Assembly (NCBI GenBank): GCA_024640345.1
Contig: JAHEFD010000012.1
Coordinates: 1 to 55,095 of the forward strand
DNA from: Woeseiaceae bacterium
GTDB lineage: Bacteria > Pseudomonadota > Gammaproteobacteria > Steroidobacterales > Woeseiaceae
Reading direction: 5' to 3'
DNA: 55,095 bases
Positions 1-7,989 of this stretch are shown one piece after another. Each line of letters starts with the position of its first letter. The first letter of the stretch is position 1. The notes beneath the pieces are model-generated. The model was given only the letters and a program-made list of their open reading frames with translations. It did no database searches and was not told where the DNA came from. The position numbers and the translations under genes are program-made.

Positions 1-334
1 TCTGGATAATAGCCGCGCAAATTGCGGCCAGAAAGATCATTGAAATTTTTAGCAGAAAAGGCGTGCTGTGAATGAATGTTGTCGCCTGCGATGTAAAGAG
101 AAAGCACCCCGATATGGCGTTAATCAGGAAACCGGTCCATGCCAGCTTCTTCAGCCCATCGATGGACTCATACGAGATACCGGAGAAACATCCCAGCAAC
201 CGAAGGTCACGCATCACAAATATACCGACAACGATTGCAAGGCCAACTGCATGCAGCGACAACATGAACGGATAGCCATAAAGCGACTCCCCCACCCACA
301 GTGCGACTGCAGAATTTTCAAGCGCTTCAAACAC
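1..334 (-). CDS. Partial integral membrane protein (DUF6644-like), cut by window start
   Basis: An open frame runs from a GTG at 334 off the left edge with no stop, about 111 residues. The start begins VFEALENSAVALWVGESLYG and has a good purine-rich ribosome site (GGGAGGGAGAGC) just upstream. The visible protein has about three hydrophobic helices (near residues 20-40, 65-80 and 90-110) joined by a short loop with RDLRLLG. This resembles the small uncharacterised membrane proteins often found next to redox genes. It lies 103 bp downstream of the RraA-like gene on the same strand and may be co-transcribed. The function is unknown; the family name is recalled from appearance only. Confidence 0.6.
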   Translation of the reverse strand, partial: MFEALENSAVALWVGESLYGYPFMLSLHAVGLAIVVGIFVMRDLRLLGCFSGISYESIDGLKKLAWTGFLINAISGCFLFTSQATTFIHSTPFLLKISMIFLAAICAAIIQ

Positions 335-437
335 GATGCTCTCCCTCCCATTGCGTATTGATTCTATTGGCCATCACACGTTTCGTGCTTGCGTACGGTG
401 ATAGCCCGGGTTTCTCACATTTCGATCGGGACTATCT

Positions 438-1109
438 CTACTCAGGCTTTTGCGTGCCCAGCATTGATTCGTAATCCTTGCCCATTACCTGGGTCACCGG
501 CTCACCGGATTTCACAAATTCCGTCATCAGCCTTTCCCGGGCAGCGATTCGCTCTGCAACAGAGATCACCTCTTCGGCCAGTCCGGCCGGAACGAACACG
601 ACGCCGGTCCCGTCGGCTACGACAAGGTCTCCGGGCTCGACATGAACATTGCCGATCTCGACGGCTACGTTCACGCCCGACTGGTGAATACGTCCTCTCG
701 CCGTTTTAGGCGTAACTGAGCGCGAAAATACGGTCAGCCCGATATCATCGAATTCATCGACATCGCGTACCGGGCCGTCAACAATGACCCCCCTGACGCT
801 CTGTTCCACTGCAGCTGTTGCCAGAACGCCCCCCCAGCATGCGGCCATGATGCCTGTTCGCTGCTCGACAACAATGACGTCAGTCGGTGCGGCCTGCTCG
901 ACCGACTGAGTACCCAGGTGGCTTTTCGCTCCTCCGGGCGGAAGACCTGCCGACAGTTTCATCGTCTGCACACGTCCGACAATTTTGTTGTTGGTTGACC
1001 GCCGGGTGAGGCCTTCAGCGACTCCCTCAATGCCCAGGCTGTCCATTGCATCCGACACCGCGCACGCGTCCAGCACATTCAGGCGATCTATGAGTGAAAG
1101 GTAATCCAT
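438..1109 (-). CDS. RraA-family protein, putative HMG/CHA aldolase
   Basis: About 223 residues with the RraA/dimethylmenaquinone methyltransferase-like fold. The GGVLATAA loop and the VDGPVRDVDE motif carry the Arg-Asp pair that in 4-hydroxy-4-methyl-2-oxoglutarate/4-carboxy-4-hydroxy-2-oxoadipate aldolases binds pyruvate and the divalent metal. Such aldolases release pyruvate at the end of the protocatechuate-4,5 and gallate meta pathways. That fits the LigB-type dioxygenase and FAH enzyme within 4 kb. True RNase E inhibitor RraA is shorter and lacks this context. I chose the ATG at 1109 (MDYLSLIDRLNVLD) because family members start near there; a TTG at 1169 would add 20 residues of low-complexity N-rich sequence. 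The substrate is inferred. Confidence 0.8.
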   Translation of the reverse strand: MDYLSLIDRLNVLDACAVSDAMDSLGIEGVAEGLTRRSTNNKIVGRVQTMKLSAGLPPGGAKSHLGTQSVEQAAPTDVIVVEQRTGIMAACWGGVLATAAVEQSVRGVIVDGPVRDVDEFDDIGLTVFSRSVTPKTARGRIHQSGVNVAVEIGNVHVEPGDLVVADGTGVVFVPAGLAEEVISVAERIAARERLMTEFVKSGEPVTQVMGKDYESMLGTQKPE

Positions 1110-1347
1110 GGTGTGGCCGACGAGCTTGCTCCAGTTTGGGTCGTTGGACGATTTATTGTTATTGATCAATCCCGGGACAAAATTGTAGCGCGGGTCGGGG
1201 CGAAAGTCGTTTGGCTGATCCGCTCTGCGAACCTGCAGAAGAACGCATACGTACTTTCACGAATAAATACCGGCTGGCCACAAGGGTTATATAGACTGCG
1301 GGTTGGTGCAATAGCCACCAACAGCAACTTTCAACAAGGACCGCCCC

Positions 1348-1782
1348 ATGAAGCTCATAATCGCCAGTCTTGTCGCCTTTCTCACGCTTCTTGCCGCCCG
1401 GAATGCCACGTCTGAAGGCGAAGACCCGGTGCCTGCTATGAGCATTATGGACCTGATGGTCACAGTGATTACTCCGGCCACGGATACCCTGTGGGGCATA
1501 GAGGACCCGCAGACCGACGAAGAATGGCAGGCATTTATCGACGCCGCAAACATCGTCATCGAGGCAGGAAAAACCGTCAAGGCCGGTGGCACGGGTCCCA
1601 ATGACAACACATGGGCAAGTGACCCTGCCTGGGACGCATTTGCCGACGTGATGATCAGTGCTGGTATCGACGCGCTCGAGGCTGCCAGGAAGCAGGACGT
1701 CGATGCCATGTTTGACGCCGGCGGCGTGCTGTATCCGCCGTGCGAGGAGTGTCACATACAGTTCAACCCCGGCGTTCAGTGA
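1348..1782 (+). CDS. Small exported cytochrome c'-like monohaem protein
   Basis: 144 residues with an N-terminal signal peptide (MKLIIASLVAFLTLLAARNA) and a single haem-binding CEECH at residues 132-136, eight residues from the C-terminus. A C-terminal CxxCH in a helical protein of this size is the layout of cytochrome c' and c556-type proteins. Ribosome site AAGGA lies ahead of the ATG. It is divergent from the RraA-like gene and convergent with the LigB-type dioxygenase. It may be the periplasmic electron acceptor for the PQQ dehydrogenase 3 kb away, but that is inference. Central ligand residues were not checked by alignment. Confidence 0.7.
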   Translation: MKLIIASLVAFLTLLAARNATSEGEDPVPAMSIMDLMVTVITPATDTLWGIEDPQTDEEWQAFIDAANIVIEAGKTVKAGGTGPNDNTWASDPAWDAFADVMISAGIDALEAARKQDVDAMFDAGGVLYPPCEECHIQFNPGVQ

Positions 1783-1818
1783 GGGAATTTGGGCTTGTCG
1801 CTGGTCCGGTCCTTATCG

Positions 1819-2844
1819 TTATTGCCAGTACATGAACGCAGCTGAGCTGCCTGTTCCGCCCGGGGTCCGGTACAGGGCGCGGTAATCGACAATATGGCCG
1901 GTGAGGCCCGCGCCATGCATCGCGCCTCCAGCGGCGATCCACGATTTGATCTCCGATGAACCAGCCTGGTAATAACCCTCGTGATAGGTGAGGAGGTGCT
2001 CGAAGTCGTTTCTTTCCATCGCCTGCATGATGTCGCGATCGAACTCTTCATCGACGACGAAATGGCTCAGTCCTCCGGTAGCAATGACGCAAACGCGCAG
2101 GTCTTCGTCCCAGGCCCGGATCGCCTCTCCCAGCACCTGGCCAAACGCATAGCATCGCGACGCCCTCGGCTGGTTCGGCGGGAAGAACGTGTTGTTATCT
2201 ATCGGCACCTGCGGTGTCACGTTGCCGCGAAAAATCTGCTTGTAAATAAATCCGTAGGAATGCGGCATACCGCCTGACTGCGCGCGAGCCGGATCCGGGT
2301 GAACCTGGCGACCCGAATAGGCAACGTCAAAATCGTGTGCCGTTGCGAAGGCTGCCAGGTGACTTGCGAGCCGGGGGTGGCCTGGAAACACCCTGGTCCC
2401 GTCGTCCGGCAGATGCCCGGAATCAGCCAGCTCGATGCCCGGTGGCAGACGGGATTTCTGATCGTCGGTTCGCGGCATGTTCTCGAACTCGGGACAACCC
2501 ATGATCGTGAATGCCGGCTTGATATCATCGAGAAACATCTCGCCCTGATCATTGCCGAAAATGATCGTCACGTCCGGCTTCGCCGCCGCGAAGATTTCGC
2601 TGAGCCTGTTGATCGCGTCAAGTGATTTCTTCAACCGTTGCTGCCGAATCGACATGGCCGTTTGTTCTTGCAGGTTCTGGCCCTTCCGCTTTTCCGCTAC
2701 TTCGGCATATTTCAGGCGTTCACCCTTGTACCACAACGGAACGCCGTCCTCGGCGTCGCGCCTGGCTCGAATCTCCCATTTATCTGCTGGCGTATGTAAC
2801 TGCGGCGTGTGAGCGCAGCCAATACCCAGGACAATCTTTGCCAT
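1819..2844 (-). CDS. LigB-type class III extradiol ring-cleavage dioxygenase (subfamily with GNDQ motif)
   Basis: 341 residues, beginning MAKIVLGIGCAHTP like protocatechuate 4,5-dioxygenase beta and 3-O-methylgallate dioxygenase-type proteins. His12 in the CAHTP motif is a likely Fe(II) ligand. The motif aligned with LigB NDHxxxF reads GNDQGEMF, so Gln100 sits where the second iron His is expected; I recall the same residue in related single-chain LigB-like proteins. GGLSHF and the SSEIKSW glutamate match the rest of the active site. It is longer than LigB2 and LigB3 in this window and has no LigA gene beside it. A GTG nine bases upstream is possible, but spacing to the GGACGAG ribosome site favours the ATG. 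The substrate is unknown. Confidence 0.85.
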   Translation of the reverse strand: MAKIVLGIGCAHTPQLHTPADKWEIRARRDAEDGVPLWYKGERLKYAEVAEKRKGQNLQEQTAMSIRQQRLKKSLDAINRLSEIFAAAKPDVTIIFGNDQGEMFLDDIKPAFTIMGCPEFENMPRTDDQKSRLPPGIELADSGHLPDDGTRVFPGHPRLASHLAAFATAHDFDVAYSGRQVHPDPARAQSGGMPHSYGFIYKQIFRGNVTPQVPIDNNTFFPPNQPRASRCYAFGQVLGEAIRAWDEDLRVCVIATGGLSHFVVDEEFDRDIMQAMERNDFEHLLTYHEGYYQAGSSEIKSWIAAGGAMHGAGLTGHIVDYRALYRTPGGTGSSAAFMYWQ

Positions 2845-2912
2845 GTCGGTCACTCGTCCATTATCAGGCGATCGCGTGCAATGCTTTCAGTGGCTGGCCT
2901 GCGAATATCTTT

Positions 2913-3731
2913 CTAAAGTGTCGCGGCCATTTTGTCTGCCATCTCGACAGATCCCAGTGCACGGGATATTTCGATCGCCGTTTCCTTTAACGGCTTCAGG
3001 AAACGAATTTCCTGGTTCGCAGAACCGGCTCGACGATTCATTACTATCGTGAGCGCCGCTTCGAGACGCTCGGCGTGGTCGAAGACTGGTGCTGAAATGA
3101 CCGAAAAACCGGCCTCATGCGGATCCTCTGCGAAGGAATAGAACTGTCGCTTGATCCGGGCGAAATCAGCGCGCTGCTCGGCGGGATCCAGAAGGACCTC
3201 ACGGCCCGGGTCCCGCTCGGTGCGACGCGCCAGGACGCGCTCGCTTACAAAATCCGGCGAGAACGCGAGGATGACCGAGGCAGACGGTGACGTCGGGATG
3301 CTCCAGCGAGTGCCGCGAACCAGCTGTGGTGATAATGGCTTGCCACTGCTGATCGTCGAAACAACAAGCGCGTCGCCACCCGCTGGAATCGCAAGCAAAA
3401 TCGCCTCGGAGATCCGGTTCCGCAAGACCACCATGTAGCGATACGCAATATTCGTAATCTCGTATTGATCGAGAGCCGCGTTCGACAGGCGAAACAAAGT
3501 CGGCCCGAGTCGATATCCGCTTTTATCCGGCATCTTGGCGACCATACCGATGTCAGAAAGCGTGCTCAGATGACGAGATACCCGGGCTTTGGTCATCCCG
3601 AGGAATGCGGCAATATCGGTAACCCGCTGCGGCCGCCCGCTGTCAGCGAGAAATTCCAGCAGCTTTGACGCCACAACCACGCTGTGAACCGTTGATGATT
3701 TCGCCGCTTTCTTGTTATCCGAAACAGCCAT
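2913..3731 (-). CDS. IclR-family transcriptional regulator
   Basis: 272 residues from the ATG at 3731, which has a strong GGGGAGAGG ribosome site. The N-terminal winged HTH contains VTDIAAFLGMTKARVSRHLS. The C-terminal two thirds is the IclR effector domain (SGYRLGPTLFRLSNAAL, SVISAPVFDHAERLEAALTI). IclR proteins commonly control aromatic catabolic operons such as pca and mhp. This one is divergent from the FAH gene at 3893 and upstream of the LigB-type gene on its own strand, so it probably controls one or both. A TATAAT-like minus-strand -10 lies inside a palindrome at 3795-3807, which suggests autoregulation. Confidence 0.9.
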   Translation of the reverse strand: MAVSDNKKAAKSSTVHSVVVASKLLEFLADSGRPQRVTDIAAFLGMTKARVSRHLSTLSDIGMVAKMPDKSGYRLGPTLFRLSNAALDQYEITNIAYRYMVVLRNRISEAILLAIPAGGDALVVSTISSGKPLSPQLVRGTRWSIPTSPSASVILAFSPDFVSERVLARRTERDPGREVLLDPAEQRADFARIKRQFYSFAEDPHEAGFSVISAPVFDHAERLEAALTIVMNRRAGSANQEIRFLKPLKETAIEISRALGSVEMADKMAATL

Positions 3732-3794
3732 GTCCTCTCCCCGTAGCCCCGGCATGGCCGGATTGCTACGCTTCCAAGCATTCTTAATCGCGGC

Positions 3795-3807
3795 CGATAT
3801 TATATCG
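3795..3807. promoter_or_regulatory. Palindrome in the IclR/FAH divergent promoter region
   Basis: CGATAT-T-ATATCG is a perfect 6-bp-arm inverted repeat with a one-base centre. A minus-strand TATAAT (3804-3799) is embedded in it, about 70 bp upstream of the iclR-like start. It is a plausible IclR operator or simply an AT-rich promoter core. No second copy was found. Confidence 0.35.
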
Positions 3808-3892
3808 CAAGGCGCAACAGGATATTGCCTGCTGATCCTGCCATAACAAAATAAAACCGCCCGGGACCACCCGGAATGCCGAGGAGGCGCCA

Positions 3893-4852
3893 GTGAAGCT
3901 TGGAACCATTCGACTCAATGGCCAGGAAACAGTCATTGGTCGGATCGATGACTCGAAGGCGGTCACCCTGGCTCCGGCAACGATGGAAGACCTGATTGCA
4001 GGCGGAGATGCGGCGCTCGAAGCCGCGCAGAAGACAATCGACAAGGGTGCCTCAGGCGAGTTAGCGCTGATCGACCTGGTCAGCGCAGACTGGATGGCAC
4101 CAAATCCGCGGGCATCAAAGATCCTGGGTTGCGCCGTTAACAACAACCATCTCAACCGGCTTGCCTATCGACCCATGAAGAGCCCGATGTATTTCCTGAA
4201 AGGGCGGTCTGCCCTGACGGGTCACAACAAGCCCATCAGGATCCTCAGGCGCCATGGACGCACCATTCCGGAGCCGGAACCGGTGGTCATATTCAAAAGC
4301 ACGGCGAAGGATGTTGCTGAAGACAAGATCCTGAACCACGTATTTGGCTACACGCTGACCAACGATTGCACGGCCAGCGGGATCAAGTTTGGCGAAGACT
4401 CAATCGCGCTCAACCAGGACCCCGAACTCATCCTGCCGCACCACATGGAATGGCGTCACCGGTTCGAGGACGACAATTACCTCTATTTCATTTATCACGC
4501 CCGATCCAAAGCGGCAGATACTTTCGCCGCGATGGGTCCGTGGATTACGACGGCGGATGAAATCGATGACCCGAACGACATGCTGGTCAGGGGTTACGTC
4601 GACGGGGAACTCTATACTGACGATTCCACGTCGAATTATTTCTTCTCTGTCGAACGAGTTCTTTCGGAAGCAACGATCTGGTTTACGATGGAACCGGGCG
4701 ATTGCGTGCACTGCGGCACGGCGGTCAAAGGTACGGACAAGTTCCCGAAAGGCAATATTGGAGTCGATCTTCGCATGTTCTCGATTGCCGACGTCGAAAT
4801 TGATGGCCTTGGTCGCCTGAGCAATCCCATCGACGCTGAACCGGAGAATTAG
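3893..4852 (+). CDS. Fumarylacetoacetate hydrolase (FAH) family protein
   Basis: 319 residues starting at a GTG with a strong GAGGAGG ribosome site. It has the FAH-superfamily layout: an N-terminal variable domain (MKLGTIRLNGQETVIGRIDD), then ILGCAVNNNHLNRL, the metal-binding EPEPVVIFKSTAKDV, GYTLTNDCTASG and the C-terminal GDCVHCGTAVKG. The family hydrolyses, hydrates or decarboxylates 2-keto-enol acids produced by ring cleavage. It is somewhat longer and more divergent than the HpaG-like FAH at 14102. With the adjacent LigB-type dioxygenase and RraA-like aldolase it could form a short meta pathway. The PQQ dehydrogenase follows after 79 bp on the same strand. The exact reaction cannot be told from sequence. 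Confidence 0.82.
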   Translation: MKLGTIRLNGQETVIGRIDDSKAVTLAPATMEDLIAGGDAALEAAQKTIDKGASGELALIDLVSADWMAPNPRASKILGCAVNNNHLNRLAYRPMKSPMYFLKGRSALTGHNKPIRILRRHGRTIPEPEPVVIFKSTAKDVAEDKILNHVFGYTLTNDCTASGIKFGEDSIALNQDPELILPHHMEWRHRFEDDNYLYFIYHARSKAADTFAAMGPWITTADEIDDPNDMLVRGYVDGELYTDDSTSNYFFSVERVLSEATIWFTMEPGDCVHCGTAVKGTDKFPKGNIGVDLRMFSIADVEIDGLGRLSNPIDAEPEN

Positions 4853-4931
4853 TGCCGGGGGCGAAAACTCGAACAGTTCAGGGCCGCTGGTTTAGTATTG
4901 GACCAGCGGTCTCCTTTATAGGGTAAGAAAT

Positions 4932-7241
4932 ATGCTGGTCCGGAACCTCTGTCTATTCTCCATACTGCTGGCACCGCCAGTAGTGCAAGCCCAGTTGAGC
5001 ACCGACAGTGGCGTCTATTCACTGTCTCAGGCGTCCGCGGGACGCACCGTGTACGGCCGCGAATGTGCCGTGTGCCATGGTCCGGAGCTCGAGGGTGCCG
5101 AGGGAGGCCCGGCAATTACCGGTCAGGCCTTCATGGAAAAGTGGCAGGGGCAGTCGCTCGCCGCTTTCTACGACGTAACTCGGCAGACCATGCCGGTTAC
5201 AAAGCCGGCTGGTTTGTCCCGGGACGAATACTCCAATGTCATTGCATTCATTCTGAACCGGAACGCTTACGCCGCCGGTCAGGTTGACCTGGTCTACGAT
5301 CCCGAGACGCTCGGCAATGTGTCTTTCGTCGCTCCGGCACAAACCACGCCCACCGCACTTGCAGCCTCGACCGGCCGAGCGGGTATAACTACCGAGTGGC
5401 TGCATCATCGGGGTGATGCAGGAAGCACCAATTATTCCGCGCTCGATATCATCGATCGCGACAATGTCAGCGAACTCCAAGTCGCCTGGCGATGGCGGTC
5501 GGATAATTTCGGCCCGGTCTCGTGGCCGAACCTTGAAACCACACCACTAATGGCCAACGGCGTGCTTTACGCAACTGCGGGAATACGTCGAGCCGTTGTC
5601 GCAATCGATGCCCAGTCGGGCGAAACGTTGTGGATGTATCGAATTGATGAAGGCGAACGTGGCGATAACGCCCCTCGCAAAGGTCCGGGACGTGGCGTTG
5701 CGTATCGCCGTGACGGAGACCAGGAAACCATTTACGTCATATCCCCGGGTTATCACCTGATCGCGCTGGATGCCGGGAGCGGTCGTCCGCTCACCTCGTT
5801 CGGTGACGGCGGGATCGTCGACCTGAAAGCCAGCCTCGACCAGGACATGGACCTGGACAAAGCACGAATTGGCTCAAGCTCGCCGCCGATCGTCGTCGGT
5901 GATGTCGTTATCGTCGGCTCAGCTTTTCCGGCGGGCGGCGCTCCACCGACAAAAGAAATGCCGGTCGGCAATGTGACCGGTTATGACGCGATAACCGGCG
6001 AGCGCCTGTGGATATTCCACACCATCCCTCAACCTGGCGAGCCAGGTCACGAAACCTGGCTTGATGATTCCTGGAAGTTCACCGGCAACGTCGGGGTTTG
6101 GGCGCCGATGTCTGCCGACCCGGAACTGGGCTATGTGTACCTGCCAACCGAAGCACCGACCGGCGACTATTACGGCGGTCATCGACCGGGCGACAACCTG
6201 TATTCGCAAAGCCTTGTGTGCCTGGACGCGAAAACAGGCGAACGGGTCTGGCATTTCCAGACGGTTCACCACCCTATTTGGGACTACGACCTGCCCGCAC
6301 CGCCGGTGCTGATCGACATTAAAGTCGACGGCAAGGAAATTCCGGCCGTCGCGCAGATTACCAAGCACGGACTGACTTTTGTTTTTGACCGCCGCACCGG
6401 CGAGCCGGTCTGGCCAATCGTCGAAACACCATTCCCCGGAAGCGATGTACCGGGCGAAGTCACCTCTCCGACACAACCGATCCCGACTCTGCCTGAACCG
6501 TTTATGCCAAATGGGGTTACAGAGGATCAGCTGAATGACCTGACACCGGAAATACTCGCGGAGTCAAAGAAAATAGCATCCGAGTACACCTTGGGGCCCG
6601 TTTATACGCCGGCAACGCTTTATACGGAATCGAACAAAGGCACATTGATGTCGCCATCGGGTGGCGGTGGCGCCAACTGGCAAGGCGCGGTTGCCGATCC
6701 CGAGTCGGGCATCATGTACGTTTCCTCCGCCGCAACGCTTGGTGTACTCGGCATGATCAGCGATCCCGATCGATCGAACATGAATTACGTGCAGCGTGGT
6801 GAATCGATTGACGGACCGTTCGGGCTGCCACTCCTCCAGCCACCCTGGGGAAGAATCACGGCCATCGACATGAATACCGGCAAGGTGCTTTGGACAGTCG
6901 CGAATGGCGACACGCCCGAATGGATTCGCGATCACGAAAAACTGTCTGGAGTTGACCTGCCACGAACGGGGCACCTGGAGCGCGCGGGCTTACTGGTAAC
7001 CCGGTCTCTGTTGTTCGCGGGTGAAGGCGCAGGACTTTACGCGATGTGGGGTGGCGGAACGAAGTTTCGTGCGCATGATAAGCGAACCGGCGAAATCCTG
7101 GCAGAAGTCGACCTCGGTGGGGTACGACAAAGTGGCATTCCGATGACCTATGCGATTGATGGCAAGCAATACATTGTCGTGGCGGCCGGTGCTCCAAATC
7201 ATGCCGGCGAACTCGTGGCCCTGACAATCCCGGACAAGTAG
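4932..7241 (+). CDS. PQQ-dependent dehydrogenase with N-terminal cytochrome c domain
   Basis: 769 residues with a signal peptide (MLVRNLCLFSILLAPPVVQA), so periplasmic. A cytochrome c domain comes first, with haem motif CAVCH at residues 45-49 and a later TMPVTKPAGL loop that can supply the Met ligand. It is followed by an eight-bladed quinoprotein propeller of the GDH/alcohol dehydrogenase type, with repeated W-docking motifs such as TGERLWIFHTIP, TGERVWHFQTVHH and TGKVLWTVANG. Most quinohaemoprotein alcohol dehydrogenases carry the haem domain C-terminally, so the N-terminal order is notable. It probably oxidises an alcohol or aldehyde and passes electrons to the haem. The substrate may be an aromatic alcohol, given the neighbours, but this is inference. 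Confidence 0.88.
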   Translation: MLVRNLCLFSILLAPPVVQAQLSTDSGVYSLSQASAGRTVYGRECAVCHGPELEGAEGGPAITGQAFMEKWQGQSLAAFYDVTRQTMPVTKPAGLSRDEYSNVIAFILNRNAYAAGQVDLVYDPETLGNVSFVAPAQTTPTALAASTGRAGITTEWLHHRGDAGSTNYSALDIIDRDNVSELQVAWRWRSDNFGPVSWPNLETTPLMANGVLYATAGIRRAVVAIDAQSGETLWMYRIDEGERGDNAPRKGPGRGVAYRRDGDQETIYVISPGYHLIALDAGSGRPLTSFGDGGIVDLKASLDQDMDLDKARIGSSSPPIVVGDVVIVGSAFPAGGAPPTKEMPVGNVTGYDAITGERLWIFHTIPQPGEPGHETWLDDSWKFTGNVGVWAPMSADPELGYVYLPTEAPTGDYYGGHRPGDNLYSQSLVCLDAKTGERVWHFQTVHHPIWDYDLPAPPVLIDIKVDGKEIPAVAQITKHGLTFVFDRRTGEPVWPIVETPFPGSDVPGEVTSPTQPIPTLPEPFMPNGVTEDQLNDLTPEILAESKKIASEYTLGPVYTPATLYTESNKGTLMSPSGGGGANWQGAVADPESGIMYVSSAATLGVLGMISDPDRSNMNYVQRGESIDGPFGLPLLQPPWGRITAIDMNTGKVLWTVANGDTPEWIRDHEKLSGVDLPRTGHLERAGLLVTRSLLFAGEGAGLYAMWGGGTKFRAHDKRTGEILAEVDLGGVRQSGIPMTYAIDGKQYIVVAAGAPNHAGELVALTIPDK

Positions 7242-7272
7242 ACAACTGAAAGGCAACGGATTATCGCCGGGA

Positions 7273-7362
7273 CCGGATGCCGTTCCGGCAGATGACCGGC
7301 GCAGCGATTTTCTATCTCTGAATGACAGAGTGATGGGCAGATATTCTCCGGTTGGTCCGGAG
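7273..7362. terminator. Two small hairpins in a convergent gap
   Basis: Between the stops of the PQQ dehydrogenase (7241) and the DUF6455 gene (7364) lie CCGGA-TGCCGT-TCCGG (7273-7288) and CTCCGG-TTGGT-CCGGAG (7346-7362). Neither has a clear U-tract, so termination is only a possibility suggested by position. Confidence 0.25.
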
Positions 7363-7363
7363 C

Positions 7364-7690
7364 TTACCTGGCGGCGCCGCCGTATTTCTTGAGCGTCTCA
7401 AAAACCAGCGAATTGGGGCAGAATTCGTTGCCGCCCTTTTCATCGCCTGTCAGCCAGCGCTCACAAACGTCTTCGGTTGAGCAGCTTCGGCAGCGTTGCC
7501 GGACTTCTTTGATGATCACCTCGGTATTGCCACCCGCAGCAAGTTCAGGATCGAGCCCGACCGACCGGATCATCTCTCGCATCCGCCGCTCGGAGTTCAC
7601 GGCCAGAAAGCGACGGTATGCATACAAGAGAGCGACAGCGATGCCGACCATTACTATGGCAGCAACGATCTGTGTCAATGACATGTTCAT
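7364..7690 (-). CDS. Small membrane-anchored DUF6455-like protein
   Basis: 108 residues. One N-terminal membrane helix (LTQIVAAIVMVGIAVALLYAYR) is followed by a soluble tail with a conserved-looking cysteine set: RCRSCSTEDVCERWL and EFCPNS. The spacing CxxC-x5-C ... C suggests a metal or Fe-S site. This pattern matches the DUF6455 family I recall from marine proteobacteria, whose function is not known. Ribosome site GAGGAGA precedes the ATG. It is convergent with the PQQ dehydrogenase and stands alone on its strand. Confidence 0.7.
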   Translation of the reverse strand: MNMSLTQIVAAIVMVGIAVALLYAYRRFLAVNSERRMREMIRSVGLDPELAAGGNTEVIIKEVRQRCRSCSTEDVCERWLTGDEKGGNEFCPNSLVFETLKKYGGAAR

Positions 7691-7989
7691 TATTCGTCTC
7701 CTCAGAAGGTCACCTGGGCAGTTTCTGCAGGCCTGTCCGGTGCCGCCGATCCTTCGGCAGCTTGTCGCGGGATGCCTGCAAGCTACTGAGACAATGTTTG
7801 AATATAGCCCTGTGGTGGCGCGATCGAACTACGTAGATACCGATGCCGCTATCGCTATGCACTCAACCCGGGCATTCCAACCCGGACCGGCATTCCGTAA
7901 TGCCTTGCAGCGCGGGTGGCTTATGGTGGGCAACGACAGGAACGTGGCTACCCTATACGCCGCGCGCTACCGGGAAAATTTATCTCCGG
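7691..7989. other. Intergenic stretch with no recognisable gene
   Basis: About 300 bases lie between the DUF6455-like gene start and the MFS transporter stop. A plus-strand open frame crosses it but has no protein-like composition and overlaps the DUF6455-like gene antisense. I see no clear promoter, terminator or repeat beyond the ribosome site of the small gene. Confidence 0.5.
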
